Positions 61,762 to 64,000 of a DNA stretch of 64,000 bases are shown here, piece by piece. The notes beneath the pieces are model-generated. The model had not been told where the DNA came from and searched no databases. It saw only the letters and a list, made by a program, of their open reading frames with translations. This DNA comes from an uncultured Draconibacterium sp. (GTDB taxonomy: Bacteria > Bacteroidota > Bacteroidia > Bacteroidales > Prolixibacteraceae). Where the stretch lies: NCBI RefSeq assembly GCF_963674925.1, contig NZ_OY771647.1:263501-327500 (forward strand), read 5' to 3'. A program made the translations under genes and the position numbers. How positions within the stretch are numbered: position 1 is the first letter of the stretch; each line of letters starts with the position of its first letter.

Positions 61762-63312
61762 ATGTTGTATCTGGAAAAATATAAATGGTCGACAGAAAAA
61801 AATGTCAGTGTTACCGGCTTTGCCTGGCTGGGAGAAGAATATTTCTGCGGACACGATTTTGTAGCGCAAATACAGAAACACACTTCTGATTTTGGGCAAT
61901 TTAAAGCTTTTGTTTCGCGCCTAAACGGACAATTCTCCATCGTTGTAAAAAACGAAGAAGCAACGTGGGCAACTTGTTGTCACACCTGGAGTTTTCCACT
62001 TTTCTATAAAACTGAAAGAGGTACATTTTCCATTAGCGACCAGCCCGAAAAACTGCAGCAAACCAACGCAGACAAAGAAATTGACACATTTGCATCCTCG
62101 TATTTTTTACAATTTGGGGTAACACCTTTTCAGCAAACTTTAAATGCAACTATCGCACAAATTCAACCTGGCGAGATTGTTTGTTTCAAAAATAATTCGG
62201 CAGAAGTAACGTCTGATTTTGTTCTTCAACTTCACCGCAAACCAAGTGCAGAACAAACTCCCAAAGCTATTGCAACTCGCTTCCGCAACGTTTTTAAAAA
62301 GTACTTCAAGCAGCTTAAAAACAAACAAATATTACTTCCGCTTACCCGTGGTTACGACTCGCGGCTACTGGCCTGTTTGTTAGCAGAGTCCGGACATAAA
62401 AATGTTCTTTGTGCCACTTGGGGGAGAAAAAATAACAGCGAAAAACAAACAGCGCAAAAGGTGGCCGAGAAACTTGGATTTCAATACCGGTTTATTGAAT
62501 ACAACGAAGAACTGATCGATAATTTTAAAACCAATCAGACATTCATCGATTATGCAAATTACTCCGGACACTGGTCGTCGATGCCGTATTTACAGGATTA
62601 TTTTGCGGTAAAGTTGCTGAAAGAAAAGAAACTCATCAACGAAAATACGGTTGCGCTTCCCGGTCATCCCGGCGACTTTTTAAGAGGCGCACACCTCAAC
62701 AATTCAATCCTTGAGCTTAAAGCTTCAGAGTTGGGACCAGCTCTTATAAAAACATTGGGAACTTCACTTCCGGCAAAGCCTGATTTTAAAATAGCCTTGC
62801 AAAAATATCTCGAAGTAAATCTTTTAAAACAAAAAAGTCCTTCCGCGCCTGAAGCATACGAGATTTGGGATTTACAGGAGCGACAATGTAAATTTATAGG
62901 CAACTCGAACCAGGTTTATTCCTTTTTCGGAATTGATGTTGTAATGCCGTTATTCGATAAACAAAGCCTTCAGTTTTTTACCGGAATAAATGCCCAAAAC
63001 AAAAATCGGGAGCAACTTTACAACCGTTCGCTCGAAGATTATTTTTTCACAAAACACGGGGTTGATTTTGATTTGAAGCAGGTTTCCGATCAGGTAAATT
63101 CGAAAAAGGAAAACCTAAAAAACCGGCTGATAGAAGCAGCTCCTCATCAATTAAAAACCTTGTACTACCCCATGAACGACGGAATATTTTACCGCGAAAT
63201 AACCGACCAATTGCGGCAAAATATAAAAATGAAACATCCGGTTAAACCGCATTCGTTTAATGCCTACATTGTTCAGTGGTATTTGCAATTTTTGGCTTCT
63301 CAATCTAAATGA
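61762..63312 (+). CDS. Asparagine-synthase-like protein without the amidotransferase cysteine
   Basis: 516 residues from the ATG at 61762. The ATP-pyrophosphatase P-loop is LPLTRGYDSR (about 192-201), a variant of SGGxDS. The N-terminal glutaminase-like fold is recognisable but begins MLYLEKY, without the Cys2 nucleophile of class II glutamine amidotransferases. It may use ammonia, or do another acyl-adenylate chemistry such as in polysaccharide or peptide modification. Coupled to the flippase gene. Confidence 0.72.
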   Translation: MLYLEKYKWSTEKNVSVTGFAWLGEEYFCGHDFVAQIQKHTSDFGQFKAFVSRLNGQFSIVVKNEEATWATCCHTWSFPLFYKTERGTFSISDQPEKLQQTNADKEIDTFASSYFLQFGVTPFQQTLNATIAQIQPGEIVCFKNNSAEVTSDFVLQLHRKPSAEQTPKAIATRFRNVFKKYFKQLKNKQILLPLTRGYDSRLLACLLAESGHKNVLCATWGRKNNSEKQTAQKVAEKLGFQYRFIEYNEELIDNFKTNQTFIDYANYSGHWSSMPYLQDYFAVKLLKEKKLINENTVALPGHPGDFLRGAHLNNSILELKASELGPALIKTLGTSLPAKPDFKIALQKYLEVNLLKQKSPSAPEAYEIWDLQERQCKFIGNSNQVYSFFGIDVVMPLFDKQSLQFFTGINAQNKNREQLYNRSLEDYFFTKHGVDFDLKQVSDQVNSKKENLKNRLIEAAPHQLKTLYYPMNDGIFYREITDQLRQNIKMKHPVKPHSFNAYIVQWYLQFLASQSK

Positions 63313-63341
63313 CAAACTATTCCGTTCATTCCAAATTTGGT

Positions 63342-63349
63342 TATATTTG
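63342..63349 (+). promoter_or_regulatory. Candidate -7 element for the AI-2E-type transporter gene
   Basis: TATATTTG, 16 bases before the ATG at 63366; no clear -33. Confidence 0.4.
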
Positions 63350-63365
63350 TTAAAAACAAACAAAA

Positions 63366-64000
63366 ATGATTCAACTTAAAGGCTGGACACGCAATACACT
63401 TTTTATTGTCGGACTTCTTTTTATCATTTTTCTGTTGTGGTATTTCAGTGCCATTGTCACCTATATTCTTATTTCGGTGGTGCTCTCGTTTATTGGCCGC
63501 CCGCTAACCCGCTGGCTGGTAAAAATCCGATACAAACGATTTAAAATCCCCAAAGGGCTGGCAGCTTTTGCAACCCTTGTTTCCTTATGGATCGTTTTTA
63601 TTTCCTTTTTCAGATTCATTATTCCGCTCTTGCTCAGCGAAGTAGAAACTCTGTCACAAATTGACTTTACACTCGTTCTCGATTCCATTGAAGATCCTTT
63701 GCTGAATCTCATGCACTTTTTTAGTAAAGATACCGTGAGCATCGAATCGAAAAATTTTATGGATATTGTTACAGAGAGTCTGGGGGCTGAAATTGATTTT
63801 TCGCAGGTGTCGAATTGGTTCGGAGTGGTTGCCGGAACTATTGGAGAATTGTTAATCGGTTTCTTTTCTGTTTCGTTTATCACCTTTTTCTTTTTGAAAG
63901 AAGAAACCATGTTTAGCACCTTCATCATACTACTGGTTCCTACTCATTTAGAAGAAAAAGTTGCCCATATTCTCAATTCTATTTCCTACCTGTTACGACG
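63366..64000 (+). CDS. AI-2E/PerM-family transporter, N-terminal part (cut by window edge)
   Basis: Open from the ATG at 63366 to the right edge (211 codons). N-terminal membrane segments (about 12-28 and 30-45), a third one at about 68-90, a soluble loop, then another hydrophobic stretch with VSFITFFFLKEE. This is the layout of the AI-2E exporter family, predicted membrane permeases. The C-terminal half is outside the window. Confidence 0.82.
   Translation, partial: MIQLKGWTRNTLFIVGLLFIIFLLWYFSAIVTYILISVVLSFIGRPLTRWLVKIRYKRFKIPKGLAAFATLVSLWIVFISFFRFIIPLLLSEVETLSQIDFTLVLDSIEDPLLNLMHFFSKDTVSIESKNFMDIVTESLGAEIDFSQVSNWFGVVAGTIGELLIGFFSVSFITFFFLKEETMFSTFIILLVPTHLEEKVAHILNSISYLLR

Overview
This window looks like a core chromosomal region of a member of the Bacteroidota, most likely a Marinilabiliales/Prolixibacteraceae-type marine or anaerobic lineage (the family-level guess is inference). 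Evidence: a fused LpxC-FabZ protein, the SUF iron-sulfur system, zinc-independent L31, a very long InfB N-terminus, near absence of Shine-Dalgarno sites, and many upstream elements matching the Bacteroidota promoter pattern TAnnTTTG with TTTG/TTG about 17-20 bases upstream. No phage, transposase, integrase or CRISPR array was seen.

Layout. 1-7.6 kb (minus strand): start of a Pif1-like helicase (cut by the window edge), an orphan thiamine-diphosphate enzyme, and a parE-parC-aroK operon. 7.6-8.5 kb: a gene-free stretch with a strictly 21-bp-phased array of GCGAGG motifs that flips orientation about a dyad. 8.5-13.2 kb (minus): hpt-adk, then obgE-PAP2 phosphatase-membrane MutS-like with touching start and stop codons. 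13.2-18.5 kb (plus): purE, two envelope proteins, a PlsC-like acyltransferase and a HAD hydrolase; then recJ (minus) and lysS (plus). 22-25.6 kb: an accessory-looking stretch with an unknown helical protein, tRNA-Thr(CGT) followed by an interrupted copy of its 3' end, a PRC-barrel protein, two tiny related membrane proteins too short for ordinary gene calling, and a candidate small RNA. 25.6-28.3 kb (minus): rplM-rpsI-rpsB-tsf. 28.5-32.4 kb (plus): ftsX, a DUF3098-like protein, uppP, truB, queA. 32.4-40.3 kb (minus): a large lipoprotein-like/anchored beta-propeller protein and rimP-nusA-infB. 40.4-45 kb (plus): HD phosphohydrolase, lpxD, lpxC-fabZ, lpxA (lipid A pathway). 45-52.9 kb: thiL (minus) divergent from sufBCDS, a rubrerythrin on the opposite strand, then sufE and a SufT/PaaD-like factor. 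53-60.3 kb (minus): lon, rpmE2, a tandem pair of acetyltransferase-like proteins, a Bax-inhibitor-like membrane protein, AlkD-like protein. 60.4-64 kb (plus): polysaccharide flippase coupled to an asparagine-synthase-like protein, and the start of an AI-2E-type transporter.

The genes are mostly housekeeping: translation, DNA topology and repair, lipid A and cell envelope, Fe-S assembly. The least explained DNA is non-coding: the 21-bp phased array upstream of topoisomerase IV, the tRNA-end duplication with a hairpin-rich insert, the twin micro-proteins and sRNA-like terminator at 24.6-25.5 kb, the L13/S9 leader, and several hairpins within the suf locus. All assignments are from reading the sequence; no searches were run.
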